DNA of 64,000 nucleotides from Paraburkholderia elongata. Lineage in GTDB: Bacteria; Pseudomonadota; Gammaproteobacteria; Burkholderiales; Burkholderiaceae. Of this stretch, positions 52,002-61,479 are shown in pieces. The notes under the pieces are model-generated. The model was not told the origin of the DNA. It did not search any database and was given only the letters and a program-made list of their open reading frames with translations. The position numbers and the translations under genes were made by a program. How positions within the stretch are numbered: position 1 is the stretch's first letter; every line of letters starts with the position of its first letter. Where the stretch lies: assembly GCF_013177735.1 (NCBI RefSeq), contig NZ_WOEZ01000185.1:1-64000 (forward strand), written 5' to 3'.

Positions 52002-53045
52002 TCAGTACGTATCGAAAGTCTTCTGCAACGCAACCGGTCCTGTACCGCCCGCGGCCAATGCGAGCATCAGCAGAACTCGCGCCTTGTACGGATTCAGCGA
52101 GCCCGCGCTAATGAAACCGAGCGCATCGTCCGCGGCTGCTCCATTGCGCATGACGTGTCCCGATCCCACGCGCGACGAACGCACCACCGCCACGCCTTGC
52201 GAGGCCGCATAGGCCAATGCCTGTTGCAGGGAAGCGTGGATCGAGCCGTTGCCCGTGCCCGCCACCACGATGCCGCGCACGCCGGCTGCCACCAATGCAT
52301 CCACGGTGATCCGCGAGACGCCTGCATAGCTCACGACGACCTCCACATGCGGCCAATTCGCGCCGATCACGAATTCGGCCGCGAGCGTATGCGGGCGCAC
52401 CACGCTGCGCTGGAATTCGACTCGACCATCCTGCACCCAGCCGAGCGCACCAATCTCGGGAGACTGGAAGGCATCGACGGCATACGTGCTCGTCTTGACC
52501 ACGTCGCGCGCGCTATGAATTTTGTTGTTGAAAGCCACCAGCACGCCCTGCCCGCGCGAGCCCGCGTTCGCCGCAACCGTCACCGCGTTCAGCAGATTCA
52601 ACGGACCATCGGCGGACAGCGCCGATGCCGGGCGCATTGCCGCAGTCAGCACGACCGGCTTATCCGATTTGATCGTCAGATGCAGCAGATAGGCGGTTTC
52701 TTCGAGTGTATCGGTGCCGTGCGTGACAACCACGCCGTCGACGTCATCTTCGGCTAGCAGCGTGTTGATGCGTTGCGCGAGCGTGGTCCATAGCGGCATC
52801 GCCATGTCTTTACTGTCGACGCTGGCAATCTGTTCGGGCGCGATCCGCGCGACCGTGGACAAAGCCGGCACCACGGCCAGCAATTGATCGACGCCGACCA
52901 CACCCGCCTGGTAGCCGGACGTGTTGGTGGCGTCCGCGGCCGCCCCGGCGATCGTGCCGCCGGTTGCCAGCACGGCGATGCGCGGCAGTTGGGGCGATGC
53001 GCCTTCGTCGGAAGGCGTCGCGGAAGAGGAAGTCAAAGTATTCAT
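52002..53045 (-). CDS. L-asparaginase, type II-like, no signal peptide
   Basis: 347 residues. Catalytic threonines in VLATGGTIAGAA and VVTHGTDTLEETAYLL; SGYQAG typical of type II enzymes. Unlike periplasmic AnsB it lacks a signal peptide (MNTLTSSSATPSDEG is polar), so it should be cytoplasmic. ATG at 53045. It lies 117 bp downstream of the CysB-type regulator gene, in the same direction. Confidence 0.9.
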   Translation of the reverse strand: MNTLTSSSATPSDEGASPQLPRIAVLATGGTIAGAAADATNTSGYQAGVVGVDQLLAVVPALSTVARIAPEQIASVDSKDMAMPLWTTLAQRINTLLAEDDVDGVVVTHGTDTLEETAYLLHLTIKSDKPVVLTAAMRPASALSADGPLNLLNAVTVAANAGSRGQGVLVAFNNKIHSARDVVKTSTYAVDAFQSPEIGALGWVQDGRVEFQRSVVRPHTLAAEFVIGANWPHVEVVVSYAGVSRITVDALVAAGVRGIVVAGTGNGSIHASLQQALAYAASQGVAVVRSSRVGSGHVMRNGAAADDALGFISAGSLNPYKARVLLMLALAAGGTGPVALQKTFDTY

Positions 53046-53162
53046 GGCGGCGATTGTAAGCGATGCGCGGCGCGCCGCCATCCGCTAAAAAACGCATTGC
53101 CGTTCGATTTCTGCCCGGTTATGGGGAAGCGGCGCGGACCGTCGTGGCCCGCCCCGCTTCCA

Positions 53163-54089
53163 TCAAACCGCCTCGCGCAGTTGTGCGGCGATTTCCGCTT
53201 CGTTCAACTGCGGCGCGAACATTTCGATCAGCCGGTACGCATACGCGCGCAGGAACGCGCCCTTGCGCAAGCCAACCCGCGTCGTGCTCGCCTCGAACAG
53301 ATGCTGCGTATCCAGCGCGACCAGTTCCGTGTCGCGCTTCGGATCGTAGGCCATGGCCGCGACCACGCCGATGCCCATGCCGAGTTCGACGTAAGTCTTG
53401 ATCACGTCGGCATCGATTGCGGTCAACACGACGTCGGGCAACGCACCCGCTTTCGCGAACGCCTGGTCGATGTGCGAGCGGCCCGTGAAGTCCTGGTCGT
53501 ACGTGACTATCGGGAATTCGGCGATCTCATCGAGCGTCAGGTTCTCGCGTCCCACCAGCGGATGCCCCTTCGGCACGACCACGATGTGATGCCACGAATA
53601 GCACGGAAACGTGACGATATCGGGAAAGCGGTCGAGCGCCTCGGTCGAAATGCCGATGTCCGCTTCGCCATTGATGATCATCTGCGCGATCTGTTGCGGG
53701 CTGCCCTGGCGCAACGCGAGATGCACCTTCGGGAACACCTCGGTGAATTGCCGAATCACCTTCGGCAGCGCGTAACGCGCCTGCGTGTGAGTCGTCGCCA
53801 CGACGAGGTGGCCGCTGTCCTGATCGGCGTACTGGCGCGCGACGCGGCGCAGATTCTCCGCATCGAGCAACATCCGCTCGATCAGCTGATGCACTGCCTT
53901 ACCCGGCTCGGTGAGGCCCGTCAGACGCTTGCCGCGTCGAATGAAAATATCGACACCGAGCTCGTCTTCCAGATCCTTGATCTGTTTCGATACGCCCGAC
54001 TGCGACGTGTACAACACGTTCGCCACCTCAGTCAGATTCATGTTCTGACGCACGGCCTCGCGCACAAAGCGCAATTGCTGAAAGTTCAT
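53163..54089 (-). CDS. cysB: CysB-family LysR regulator of sulfur assimilation
   Basis: The 308-residue protein begins MNFQQLRFVREAVRQNMNLT, with the helix-turn-helix NVLYTSQSGVSKQIKDLEDE and an effector domain (92-300) like CysB, which binds N-acetylserine to activate sulfate uptake genes. It follows the cysTWA cluster in the same direction. A paralogue of the Cbl/SsuR type is the alternative; placement favours CysB. Confidence 0.88.
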   Translation of the reverse strand: MNFQQLRFVREAVRQNMNLTEVANVLYTSQSGVSKQIKDLEDELGVDIFIRRGKRLTGLTEPGKAVHQLIERMLLDAENLRRVARQYADQDSGHLVVATTHTQARYALPKVIRQFTEVFPKVHLALRQGSPQQIAQMIINGEADIGISTEALDRFPDIVTFPCYSWHHIVVVPKGHPLVGRENLTLDEIAEFPIVTYDQDFTGRSHIDQAFAKAGALPDVVLTAIDADVIKTYVELGMGIGVVAAMAYDPKRDTELVALDTQHLFEASTTRVGLRKGAFLRAYAYRLIEMFAPQLNEAEIAAQLREAV

Positions 54090-54193
54090 CTGTATGTCTC
54101 CGGTTGAGCCAGAGTTGAGTTATTAGAGTTTGATTGAAACGCCGAATGTTGTTGCCCTGCTTGTGTCGTTTGTGGCGTCGTTTGTCGTATCGC

Positions 54194-55252
54194 TCATTGC
54201 GCAGGAAATACGCGCAACGCGCGCGGCACGGCCGTCACACCATCGCCGATCGCCAGTTGCAGATCGCGCCACGATTCGCGATCGAGTTCCGCCTCGAGCA
54301 CATTGCCCTCACGGCCCGCCAGTTCCACACGCACCGAGCCGCCGAGCGTCACCACGCGCCGCACGTCGACCACAATGCCTTCGCGGTGGCCAGACGCTTG
54401 CGGGTACAACTGCAGATCGTGTGGCCGCACATACGCGAACGCCGGCCCGCTGAAATCGGCCTTGATCGCGACCGGCAGCGCTGCGCCGTCGACCACGAAG
54501 CCGCTCGCATCCACGTTGCCATGCAGACGGTTCGCCGCGCCGAGGAACTCGTAAACGAACGAGGTTTGCGGATGATCGTACACGTCCTGCGGACTGCCCA
54601 CCTGCTCCACATGCCCGCGATTCAACACGACGATCCGGTCGGCCACTTCAAGCGCTTCTTCCTGATCGTGCGTGACGAAGATCGTCGAGATATGCAGATC
54701 GTCATGCAAACGACGCAGCCAGCTGCGCAACTCCTTGCGCACCTTCGCGTCCAGCGCGCCGAACGGCTCGTCGAGCAGCAACACCTTCGGTTCGACAGCC
54801 AGCGCGCGCGCCAAAGCAATCCGCTGCCGTTGACCGCCCGACAATTCCGACGGATACCTTTGCGCGAGCCAGTCGAGTTGCACGAGCTTCAGCAGTTCAT
54901 GCACCTTCTCGCGAATCACCGCTTCCGAAGGCCGCTCCTTACGGGGCTTCACACGCAAGCCGAACGCGACGTTCTCGAACACCGTCATATGACGGAACAG
55001 TGCGTAATGCTGGAACACAAAACCGACTTCGCGTTCCCGCGCGCCGACCGTCGCGACGTCCTGGCCCTGCAGCACGACCTGGCCACCGTCCGCGTATTCG
55101 AGGCCGGCGATCACACGCAGCAAGGTGGTTTTGCCACACCCCGACGGCCCGAGCAGCGCAACCAGTTCACCCGGCGGAAAGTCGAGCGAAACGTTATCGA
55201 GCGCGACGAAATCGCCGAAGCGCTTTTGCAGGTTACGAACGGTGATACCCAT
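54194..55252 (-). CDS. cysA: Sulfate/thiosulfate importer ATPase CysA
   Basis: 352 residues. Walker A GPSGCGKTTLLR, signature LSGGQRQRIALARAL, Walker B VLLLDEPFGALD, and a C-terminal TOBE regulatory domain (about 270-350). It powers CysT-CysW. The start overlaps the cysW stop codon by one base. Confidence 0.96.
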   Translation of the reverse strand: MGITVRNLQKRFGDFVALDNVSLDFPPGELVALLGPSGCGKTTLLRVIAGLEYADGGQVVLQGQDVATVGAREREVGFVFQHYALFRHMTVFENVAFGLRVKPRKERPSEAVIREKVHELLKLVQLDWLAQRYPSELSGGQRQRIALARALAVEPKVLLLDEPFGALDAKVRKELRSWLRRLHDDLHISTIFVTHDQEEALEVADRIVVLNRGHVEQVGSPQDVYDHPQTSFVYEFLGAANRLHGNVDASGFVVDGAALPVAIKADFSGPAFAYVRPHDLQLYPQASGHREGIVVDVRRVVTLGGSVRVELAGREGNVLEAELDRESWRDLQLAIGDGVTAVPRALRVFPAQ

Positions 55253-56298
55253 TACAGCTCTCCTTGCTTGAGCGGGTGCTTGACTGCATTCTTCGACACA
55301 TGCGTTGCTTTGACAGACTGTGAAGCCATTTGTGGAGCGGGACGTGAAGCGGACGTCGGCGTGAGAGGCCCTGCATACGCAGGCACGTCGCGCGCGGCAG
55401 ACAGTTCCGCCGACATGTGGCGCTCGGCGAGCAACTTCAGACCGAGCGTCACGAGTGCCAATAAGGCCAGCACCGACGCTACGGCGAACGCCGCCGAGAA
55501 GTTGTATTCGTTATAGAGAATTTCGACGTGCAGCGGCATCGTGTCGGTCTGGCCGCGAATGTGGCCGGACACCACCGACACCGCGCCGAACTCGCCCATC
55601 GCCCGCGCGTTACACAGAATCACGCCGTACAGCAGGCCCCATTTGACGTTCGGCAGCGTGACGCGCCGAAAGATCTGCCAGCCCGACGCGCCGAGCACGT
55701 GCGCGGCTTCTTCTTCGTCATTGCCTTGCGCCTGCATCAGCGGAATCAGTTCACGCGCGACGAACGGGAACGTAACGAAGATCGTCGCCAGCACGATGCC
55801 CGGCACCGCGAAGATGATCTGCACGTTGTGGTCCTGCAGCCACGGGCCGAACCAGCCCTGCGCGCCGAACATCAGCACGTAGATCAAACCGGAAATCACC
55901 GGCGAAACCGAGAACGGCAGATCGATCAACGTGGTCAGCAATGCCTTGCCGCGAAAATCGAACTTGGCGATACACCATGACGCAGCGAGACCGAATACGA
56001 GATTCAGCGGCACTGCGATCGCAGCCGTAATCACAGTGAGCTTGATTGCCGACAAAGCGTCCGGATCGGCCAGCGACTCCAGATAGAAGCCGATACCCTT
56101 GCTCAAGGCCTGATAGAACACGGCGACGAGCGGCACGACCAGGAACAGCGCGAGAAACAGCAACGCGACGCCGGTCAGAATCCAGCGCACGACGGGCGGC
56201 TCGGTGACCGGATCGGGCCGGCGCGCGACATTGAGCGGCGCGCGCGGCGCTACGGCAACTGCAGCGGCATCCACACCATTCAGGGAGTTGCGGCTCAT
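55252..56298 (-). CDS. cysW: Sulfate ABC transporter permease CysW
   Basis: 348 residues, six hydrophobic helices in the central part and the EAA loop (EEAAHVLGASGWQIFRRVTLP) that contacts CysA. The N-terminal 35 and C-terminal 50 residues are extensions not present in E. coli CysW (291). ATG at 56298 overlaps the cysT end by 4 bp; in-frame codons upstream of it are excluded. Confidence 0.94.
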   Translation of the reverse strand: MSRNSLNGVDAAAVAVAPRAPLNVARRPDPVTEPPVVRWILTGVALLFLALFLVVPLVAVFYQALSKGIGFYLESLADPDALSAIKLTVITAAIAVPLNLVFGLAASWCIAKFDFRGKALLTTLIDLPFSVSPVISGLIYVLMFGAQGWFGPWLQDHNVQIIFAVPGIVLATIFVTFPFVARELIPLMQAQGNDEEEAAHVLGASGWQIFRRVTLPNVKWGLLYGVILCNARAMGEFGAVSVVSGHIRGQTDTMPLHVEILYNEYNFSAAFAVASVLALLALVTLGLKLLAERHMSAELSAARDVPAYAGPLTPTSASRPAPQMASQSVKATHVSKNAVKHPLKQGEL

Positions 56299-57197
56299 TG
56301 CACACCTCCGCCGACACCGATCGCCGCCACGCTCGCCACGGCAGGCGCCGGGCCTGCGCCGCCACGGCCCGTCCGGCGCTGCAGATACCACTGCAGCGTA
56401 TTGATCAACAACAGCATCAGGAACGACACCACCAGCATCACGACCGCGATGGCAGTGGCTCCGGCGTAATCGTATTGTTCGAGCTTGGTAATGATCAGCA
56501 GCGACGTGATTTCTGATTTCATCGGCACGTTACCGGCGATGAAAATCACCGAGCCGTATTCGCCGAGCGCCCGAGCGAACGCCAGCGCGAAGCCTGTCAG
56601 CAAGGCTGGGAACACGGCCGGCAGCACCACGCGGCGAAACGTCAGCCAGCGCGACGCGCCGAGGCAGGCAGCGGCTTCTTCCTGCTCGCGTTCGAACTCT
56701 TCGAGCACCGGCTGCACGGTCCGCACGACGAACGGCAAACCGATGAAGGTCAGCGCGATCAGCACACCGGCCGGCGTGAAGGCGATCTTGATGCCGAGCG
56801 GTTCGAGAAACTGCCCGATCCAGCCGTTGCCCGCATACACCGCCGCGAGCGAAATACCGGCCACGGACGTCGGCAAAGCAAACGGCAGATCGACCACCGC
56901 GTCGACGATGCGCTTGAACGGGAACGTATAACGCACCAGCACCCACGCGACCAGAAAGCCGAACACCGCGTTGATCAGCGCGCCGCCGAGGGCCGAGAAA
57001 AACGTGAGGCGATACGACGCGAGCACGCGCGGCGAGCTCACCGCGCGCACGAACTGGGCCCAGTCGAGCGTCGCGGTCTTGAGAAAGGTCGCCGCAAGCG
57101 GAATCAGCACCACGAGGCTCAGATAAGCCACCGTGATGCCGAGTGTCAGGCCAAAACCGGGCAAGGCGCTCGGTTTTCGGAAGGTCAACGTCGTCAT
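56295..57197 (-). CDS. cysT: Sulfate ABC transporter permease CysT (CysU)
   Basis: 300 residues with six helices and the EAA loop (EEAAACLGASRWLTFRRVVLP). Pairs with CysW to form the channel. It begins 164 bp after sbp; that gap holds a hairpin and a tandem repeat. Confidence 0.95.
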   Translation of the reverse strand: MTTLTFRKPSALPGFGLTLGITVAYLSLVVLIPLAATFLKTATLDWAQFVRAVSSPRVLASYRLTFFSALGGALINAVFGFLVAWVLVRYTFPFKRIVDAVVDLPFALPTSVAGISLAAVYAGNGWIGQFLEPLGIKIAFTPAGVLIALTFIGLPFVVRTVQPVLEEFEREQEEAAACLGASRWLTFRRVVLPAVFPALLTGFALAFARALGEYGSVIFIAGNVPMKSEITSLLIITKLEQYDYAGATAIAVVMLVVSFLMLLLINTLQWYLQRRTGRGGAGPAPAVASVAAIGVGGGVQ

Positions 57198-57251
57198 GCT
57201 CAGTACTCTTTCAGGGTTGAGGCCGGCGGCTCTTTTTCGGCCGCCTGGCTG

Positions 57252-57285
57252 GCCATGAAGCGCGCCGGTGGGTACGCTTCATGGC
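57252..57285 (-). other. Hairpin in the sbp-cysT spacer
   Basis: GCCATGAAGCG (57252-57262) pairs perfectly with CGCTTCATGGC (57275-57285) around a 12-nt loop. It may stabilise the sbp 3' end and keep expression of the binding protein above that of the permease genes. Confidence 0.65.
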
Positions 57286-57303
57286 AAGGTATGACTAACG
57301 TTT

Positions 57304-57342
57304 CTAACTGCGGCGTCTAACCGCGGCGTCTAACCGCGCATC
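57304..57342 (-). repeat. Three tandem copies of a 13-bp unit after sbp
   Basis: CTAACTGCGGCGT, CTAACCGCGGCGT and CTAACCGCGCATC follow each other directly, 20 bp past the sbp stop codon. Confidence 0.8.
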
Positions 57343-57361
57343 TCGTCCGGCTGAGTGCCCG

Positions 57362-58411
57362 TTACTGCGGCGAGTAAATCGAATCGAACACGCCGCCGTC
57401 GGCAAAGTGCGTCTTCTGCGCGTTCGCCCAACCGCCGAACGAATCGTCCACCGTGTAAAGCTTCAGCTTCGGAAACTTCGAGGTCAGCTCGGCCGGCACC
57501 TTGTTCGAACGCGGGCGGTAGAAGTTTTTCGCCGCGATTTCCTGACCTTGCTCGCTGTACAGGAAGTTCAGATACGCTTCCGCCAGCTTGCGCGTGCCGT
57601 GCTTGTCGACCACCTTGTCCACCACCGCAACCGGCGGCTCGGCCAGAATGCTCACCGACGGCACGACGATTTCAAACTTGTCCGGACCGAATTCCTTCAG
57701 CGACAGGAACGCTTCGTTCTCCCACGCGATCAGCACGTCGCCGATCCCGCGTTGCACGAAGCTGGTGGTCGCGCCACGCGCGCCCGAATCCAACACGCCG
57801 GCATTCTTATAGAGCTTGCCGACAAATTCCTTGGCCTTCTGGTCGTTGCCGCCCGGCTGATGCTCGGCATAGGCCCATGCGGCCAGATAGTTCCAGCGCG
57901 CGCCGCCCGAGGTCTTCGGATTCGGCGTGACGATCGACACACCCGGCTTGATCAGATCGTCCCAATCCTTGATGTGCTTCGGGTTGCCTTTGCGCACGAG
58001 AAACACGATCGTCGACGTGTACGGCGAGGCGTTGTCCGGCAAACGCTTTTGCCAGCCTTTGTCGAGCAAACCCTTGTTGGCCAGCGCGTCGATGTCGTAG
58101 GCCAAGGCCAGCGTCACGACATCCGCCTGCAAACCGTCCAGCACCGAACGCGCTTGCGCACCCGAGCCGCCGTGCGACTGCTTGAAGGTGATCGTCTCGC
58201 CCGTTTTCGCCTTCCATTCCTTGCCAAATGCCTGGTTGACGTCCTGGTACAGCTCGCGTGTCGGGTCGTACGACACGTTCAGCAGCGTCGTGTCGGCTGC
58301 ATGTGCCGGCGTCATGACGCCGGCCGCGGCGATCGCGCCGACCGCGCCGAATGCGAGCGCCGCAATGAGTTTTCTGGTCCTGCCTGCCAGCCCCGTGCCT
58401 TGATGGTTCAT
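57362..58411 (-). CDS. sbp: Periplasmic sulfate-binding protein
   Basis: 349 residues. A signal peptide (about 1-39, ending ATPAHA-AD, read as TPAHA) and the sulfate-binding fold: LLNVSYDPTRELYQDVN opening, SHGGSGAQARSVLDG anion loop, SGGARWNYLAAWAYA. It delivers sulfate to CysT-CysW-CysA. First gene of sbp-cysT-cysW-cysA with cysB beyond. Confidence 0.95.
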   Translation of the reverse strand: MNHQGTGLAGRTRKLIAALAFGAVGAIAAAGVMTPAHAADTTLLNVSYDPTRELYQDVNQAFGKEWKAKTGETITFKQSHGGSGAQARSVLDGLQADVVTLALAYDIDALANKGLLDKGWQKRLPDNASPYTSTIVFLVRKGNPKHIKDWDDLIKPGVSIVTPNPKTSGGARWNYLAAWAYAEHQPGGNDQKAKEFVGKLYKNAGVLDSGARGATTSFVQRGIGDVLIAWENEAFLSLKEFGPDKFEIVVPSVSILAEPPVAVVDKVVDKHGTRKLAEAYLNFLYSEQGQEIAAKNFYRPRSNKVPAELTSKFPKLKLYTVDDSFGGWANAQKTHFADGGVFDSIYSPQ

Positions 58412-58681
58412 GCCAACTTTCTCCGCGTTGTGGTCCGCTGAAACAGCGTGGTGTTGTTCTATGTCGCGGTCACGTGCACATGAGCGCCAACTCGAAGGGC
58501 AGTCTATCGAAGAGCTTTCATCATTAAAAATAATGTTTCTTCATTTTTTAATACGTAAAAGTGGTAATGACGGCTGGATAAGGCGTTGCGACACGAAAAC
58601 GGGTGTTAGGGCGTCCGTTTGCGGCGCTGGAACGCCACCCCAGGCCACGAACTTAAAGTAAAGCTTGAATTGTGCGGAATA
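58412..58681. promoter_or_regulatory. Divergent region upstream of sbp and lexA
   Basis: An AT-rich block at about 58515-58560 (ATTAAAAATAATG and TTTTTTAATACG) lies before sbp and is a plausible CysB-binding region; it is unlike the GC-rich surroundings. No gene seen. Confidence 0.5.
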
Positions 58682-58697
58682 CTGTATAAAAATACAG
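58682..58697 (+). promoter_or_regulatory. SOS box 1 upstream of lexA
   Basis: CTGTATAAAAATACAG, a perfect CTGT-N8-ACAG LexA site that covers the probable -10 region (TATAAA). Confidence 0.93.
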
Positions 58698-58701
58698 TCA
58701 C

Positions 58702-58717
58702 CTGTTCATACATACAG
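58702..58717 (+). promoter_or_regulatory. SOS box 2 upstream of lexA
   Basis: CTGTTCATACATACAG, also perfect, centred 20 bp from box 1 (two helical turns) and ending 7 bp before the ATG; it overlaps the ribosome-binding region. Confidence 0.92.
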
Positions 58718-58724
58718 TGGCGCC

Positions 58725-59375
58725 ATGACCAAACTCACCGCACGACAGCAGCAGGTTTTCGATCTGATCCGCCGAGCCATCGAACGCACTGGCTTTCCGC
58801 CCACTCGCGCGGAGATCGCCGCCGAGCTGGGTTTCAGCTCGGCCAACTCGGCAGAAGAACATTTGCGGGCGCTGGCTCGCAAGGGCGTGATCGAGCTTGC
58901 GGCAGGCGCATCGCGCGGCATTCGCCTGCTGGCGGGCCCGGAAGACTCGCCCTACCAGTTCACGCTGCCGCACGCCAGCATCATGCAACTGTCGCTGCCG
59001 CTGATCGGCCGCGTTGCGGCGGGTAGCCCGATCCTCGCGCAGGAACATATCTCGCAGCACTACGCGTGCGACCCGGCGCTGTTCTCGAGCAAGCCGGATT
59101 ACCTGCTGAAGGTGCGCGGGCTATCCATGCGCGACGCGGGCATCTTCGACGGCGACCTGCTCGCGGTGCAGAAGAAAAGCGAAGCCAAAGACGGCCAGAT
59201 CATCATCGCGCGCCTTGGCGACGACGTGACGGTCAAGCGCCTGAAGCGCCGGCCGAACGGTATCGAGCTGATCGCCGAGAACCCCGATTACGACAACATC
59301 TTCGTTGAAACCGGCAGTGCGGATTTCGCGCTCGAGGGTATCGCCGTCGGGCTGATCCGCCCGGGCGAGTTCTAA
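58725..59375 (+). CDS. lexA: SOS repressor LexA
   Basis: 216 residues. N-terminal winged helix (1-70: GFPPTRAEIAAELGFSSANSA), cleavage site A99-G100 in RVAAGSP, and the self-cleaving S24 domain with S134 (GLSMRDAG) and K171 (TVKRLKR). RecA-stimulated autocleavage frees SOS genes. The ATG at 58725 is the family start; two SOS boxes just upstream show autoregulation. Confidence 0.97.
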   Translation: MTKLTARQQQVFDLIRRAIERTGFPPTRAEIAAELGFSSANSAEEHLRALARKGVIELAAGASRGIRLLAGPEDSPYQFTLPHASIMQLSLPLIGRVAAGSPILAQEHISQHYACDPALFSSKPDYLLKVRGLSMRDAGIFDGDLLAVQKKSEAKDGQIIIARLGDDVTVKRLKRRPNGIELIAENPDYDNIFVETGSADFALEGIAVGLIRPGEF

Positions 59376-59433
59376 CCACCCCCTCGTGCGCCAACCCAAA
59401 GCTGCCCCAACGTTGAATCGCCTGGAGAGACTC

Positions 59434-59778
59434 ATGGAACGCCTTGCCCGCCTGCTGCCTTTTCGCCAGTTCGGTCGTTTGCGCCATCTGCGCAAACTGG
59501 TGCCCTGCTCACTGATCGAGGCGTCCTCGGCGAGTACTCCATCGCTGTTCGACGCGCCCGCCGGTGTATCGGGCTTGCCGTCCTCGTTGCCGGCTTTTGC
59601 GCGCGTGTCGTTGAATTCGGGGCTGAATACGGCCGAGCCCGCGCGTCGTGCGCCGGTGCGCGTCTATCACGGGCCGTCGCGGCTGATCATGGTCGGCACG
59701 GTAGACGCCGTGTGCCGCATGATCGATCGTTGCATCGCCGACGAGGCCAACGTGCACGGCGCGGTGTTCGAGTCATAA
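59434..59778 (+). CDS. Uncharacterised small protein downstream of lexA
   Basis: 114 residues from the ATG at 59434, preceded by TGGAGAG; a GTG at 59386 is an alternative. Basic N-terminus (RLARLLPFRQFGRLRHLRKL), a Ser/Pro-rich middle, and a C-terminus VYHGPSRLIMVGTVDAVCRM. No family recognised and no transmembrane helix. It lies 58 bp behind lexA, so LexA control by read-through is likely, making it a candidate SOS-responsive gene. Not recognisably SulA, which usually sits here in pseudomonads. Confidence 0.65.
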   Translation: MERLARLLPFRQFGRLRHLRKLVPCSLIEASSASTPSLFDAPAGVSGLPSSLPAFARVSLNSGLNTAEPARRAPVRVYHGPSRLIMVGTVDAVCRMIDRCIADEANVHGAVFES

Positions 59779-59962
59779 GCTGCACTCCGCGTGCACGGCA
59801 TTCCACTGTGGTTGTGCGGCTCGCGGCGTGCGACGCCCGGCGTGCGACGCGCGGCCTAAAGTCTTTCGCCCGCCCGCATCTTCTCGGATGTCGCATCGCC
59901 TGGGATCGTTTTCGCGTGGCCGCGGTCCACGTTAGATCACACCTGATGGAGAGTCCCACCTG

Positions 59963-60607
59963 ATGCCAGTTTCAACTCGCACGAGACGCAGCGCTATCCG
60001 GCCGCTGATCGTCACTTTGATTGTGATTGCGGTGATCGCCGCGTTGGGGTTCGGTTACGCGTCGCCCTACATGGCGCTGAATAACCTCAAACGCGCGGCA
60101 GATGCGCGTGATGTGCAAACCGTCAATGAATACGTCGACTTTCCCGCATTGCGCGAGAGCCTGAAGCAGCAGGTCACCGGCTTGCTCACACGTCGGATCG
60201 AGGCGCATGGCAACGGCAATCCGTTCGCGGCGATTGGCGCAATGATCGGCGTGGCCCTGATCGGTCCGCTGGTCGACGCTTATGCGACACCCGACGGCGT
60301 TGCGGCTTTGCTGAACGGCATGCCGCCGCGCGGCAACCCGGGCGAACGGCCGCCTGTTCCGCCTGCCGCAGCGGCGCCTGCATCGGAACCGGCACCGCCT
60401 GTTGCCGGCAATACGGCCAACGGCGCAGCTAATAGCGAAAACAACGCGACGCCACCGCAACCGCCGCAAACCACTGCGGGCTATCGCGGCCTCAACGAGT
60501 TCGTCGTCACCTATCAGCATGGAACTGGCGACGCGCGTTACTCGGCGATCTTGCGGCGCGAAGGCTTGTTCACATGGAAGCTTGCCGCGGTCAATCTGAA
60601 CGAGTGA
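59963..60607 (+). CDS. DUF2939-family membrane-anchored protein
   Basis: 214 residues. One N-terminal transmembrane helix (about 13-33, LIVTLIVIAVIAALGFGYA), then ASPYMALNNLKRAADARDV, the DUF2939 core, a Pro/Ala/Asn-rich linker (about 120-175) and a C-terminal part that repeats the domain end (GLNEFVVTYQ). Family function unknown. Confidence 0.82.
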   Translation: MPVSTRTRRSAIRPLIVTLIVIAVIAALGFGYASPYMALNNLKRAADARDVQTVNEYVDFPALRESLKQQVTGLLTRRIEAHGNGNPFAAIGAMIGVALIGPLVDAYATPDGVAALLNGMPPRGNPGERPPVPPAAAAPASEPAPPVAGNTANGAANSENNATPPQPPQTTAGYRGLNEFVVTYQHGTGDARYSAILRREGLFTWKLAAVNLNE

Positions 60608-60746
60608 TCGTCTGGCGAGCGCTATTGACTTGAGCGAGCCACAGTTTGGCCAACACGGTCGCCCTGAACGAGCGACCGTTCGGCCCACGTGGCCTATTCA
60701 ACCCACCGAGCCCGCCAAGCCCAGCAGGCCTCCACCCCGCCGTGCG

Positions 60747-61214
60747 TCAAGCCGCCGCCGCTTGCTGCTGCTCCTGCGCGGAAGAGCACGCCACCAGAAT
60801 GCTGCACGAGACCCGATCGAGCAGCGGGGTATTCCCCGCGCCCATCCACCATCGTGACAGACCGGTGCGGCAACGATGGCCGACCACCACGAGGTCGACA
60901 TGTAATTCGTTGGCGAGGTTGGCGATCTCGTCGATCGGATGGCCAAACGCAAAATGCCCTTGCGCGGTCACGCCACGTTCGGTGAGCCAGTCCACCCCTT
61001 CCTGCAGGATGTCACGGGCTGTTTTTTCAAAGCTGCCACAGGCCACATCGGTCAGGAGGCCCGCGCTTTGGGCGATGCTCGAGCGCATGTCGACCACTGA
61101 CAATAAGTGCGTTTCCGCCTTCAGATCCAACGCCAGGTCGGCACCGCAACGTAACGCTTTGCGGCCTTCGCGCGAGCCGTCGTAGCACAACAGGATTTTT
61201 TGGTAGCTCGCCAT
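60747..61214 (-). CDS. Universal stress protein, UspA family
   Basis: 155 residues, one Usp domain: KILLCYDGSREGRKAL start, DLVVVGHRCRTGLSRWWMG nucleotide loop. In the ATP-binding form the loop reads G-2x-G-9x-G(S/T); here it reads GAGN, so ATP binding is uncertain. Ends with a Gln/Ala tail. Monocistronic. Confidence 0.92.
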   Translation of the reverse strand: MASYQKILLCYDGSREGRKALRCGADLALDLKAETHLLSVVDMRSSIAQSAGLLTDVACGSFEKTARDILQEGVDWLTERGVTAQGHFAFGHPIDEIANLANELHVDLVVVGHRCRTGLSRWWMGAGNTPLLDRVSCSILVACSSAQEQQQAAAA

Positions 61215-61479
61215 GATTTTTCTCCCATCCCGCGAAGCACGCGGTCTGAATGAATCATGGTGCGCCGCAATTCAGGTTGCAAGGGATGGAAAACGCTAAG
61301 TGCGCCCTAAACAGGTGCGTGCTGGATTCGGGCGGGGTCCAGGTCGCCCGTGAATCTATGCGGCAGCGCAAGAAACGCCGTCGGGCGCCTCCGGTGGCAA
61401 TCAACACCTCGCTGCCGATGCCATAGAATGAGCGGCCTTACCGGCCATTTGCGTCTTTTCCCGGAGCCTCGATCGATCC

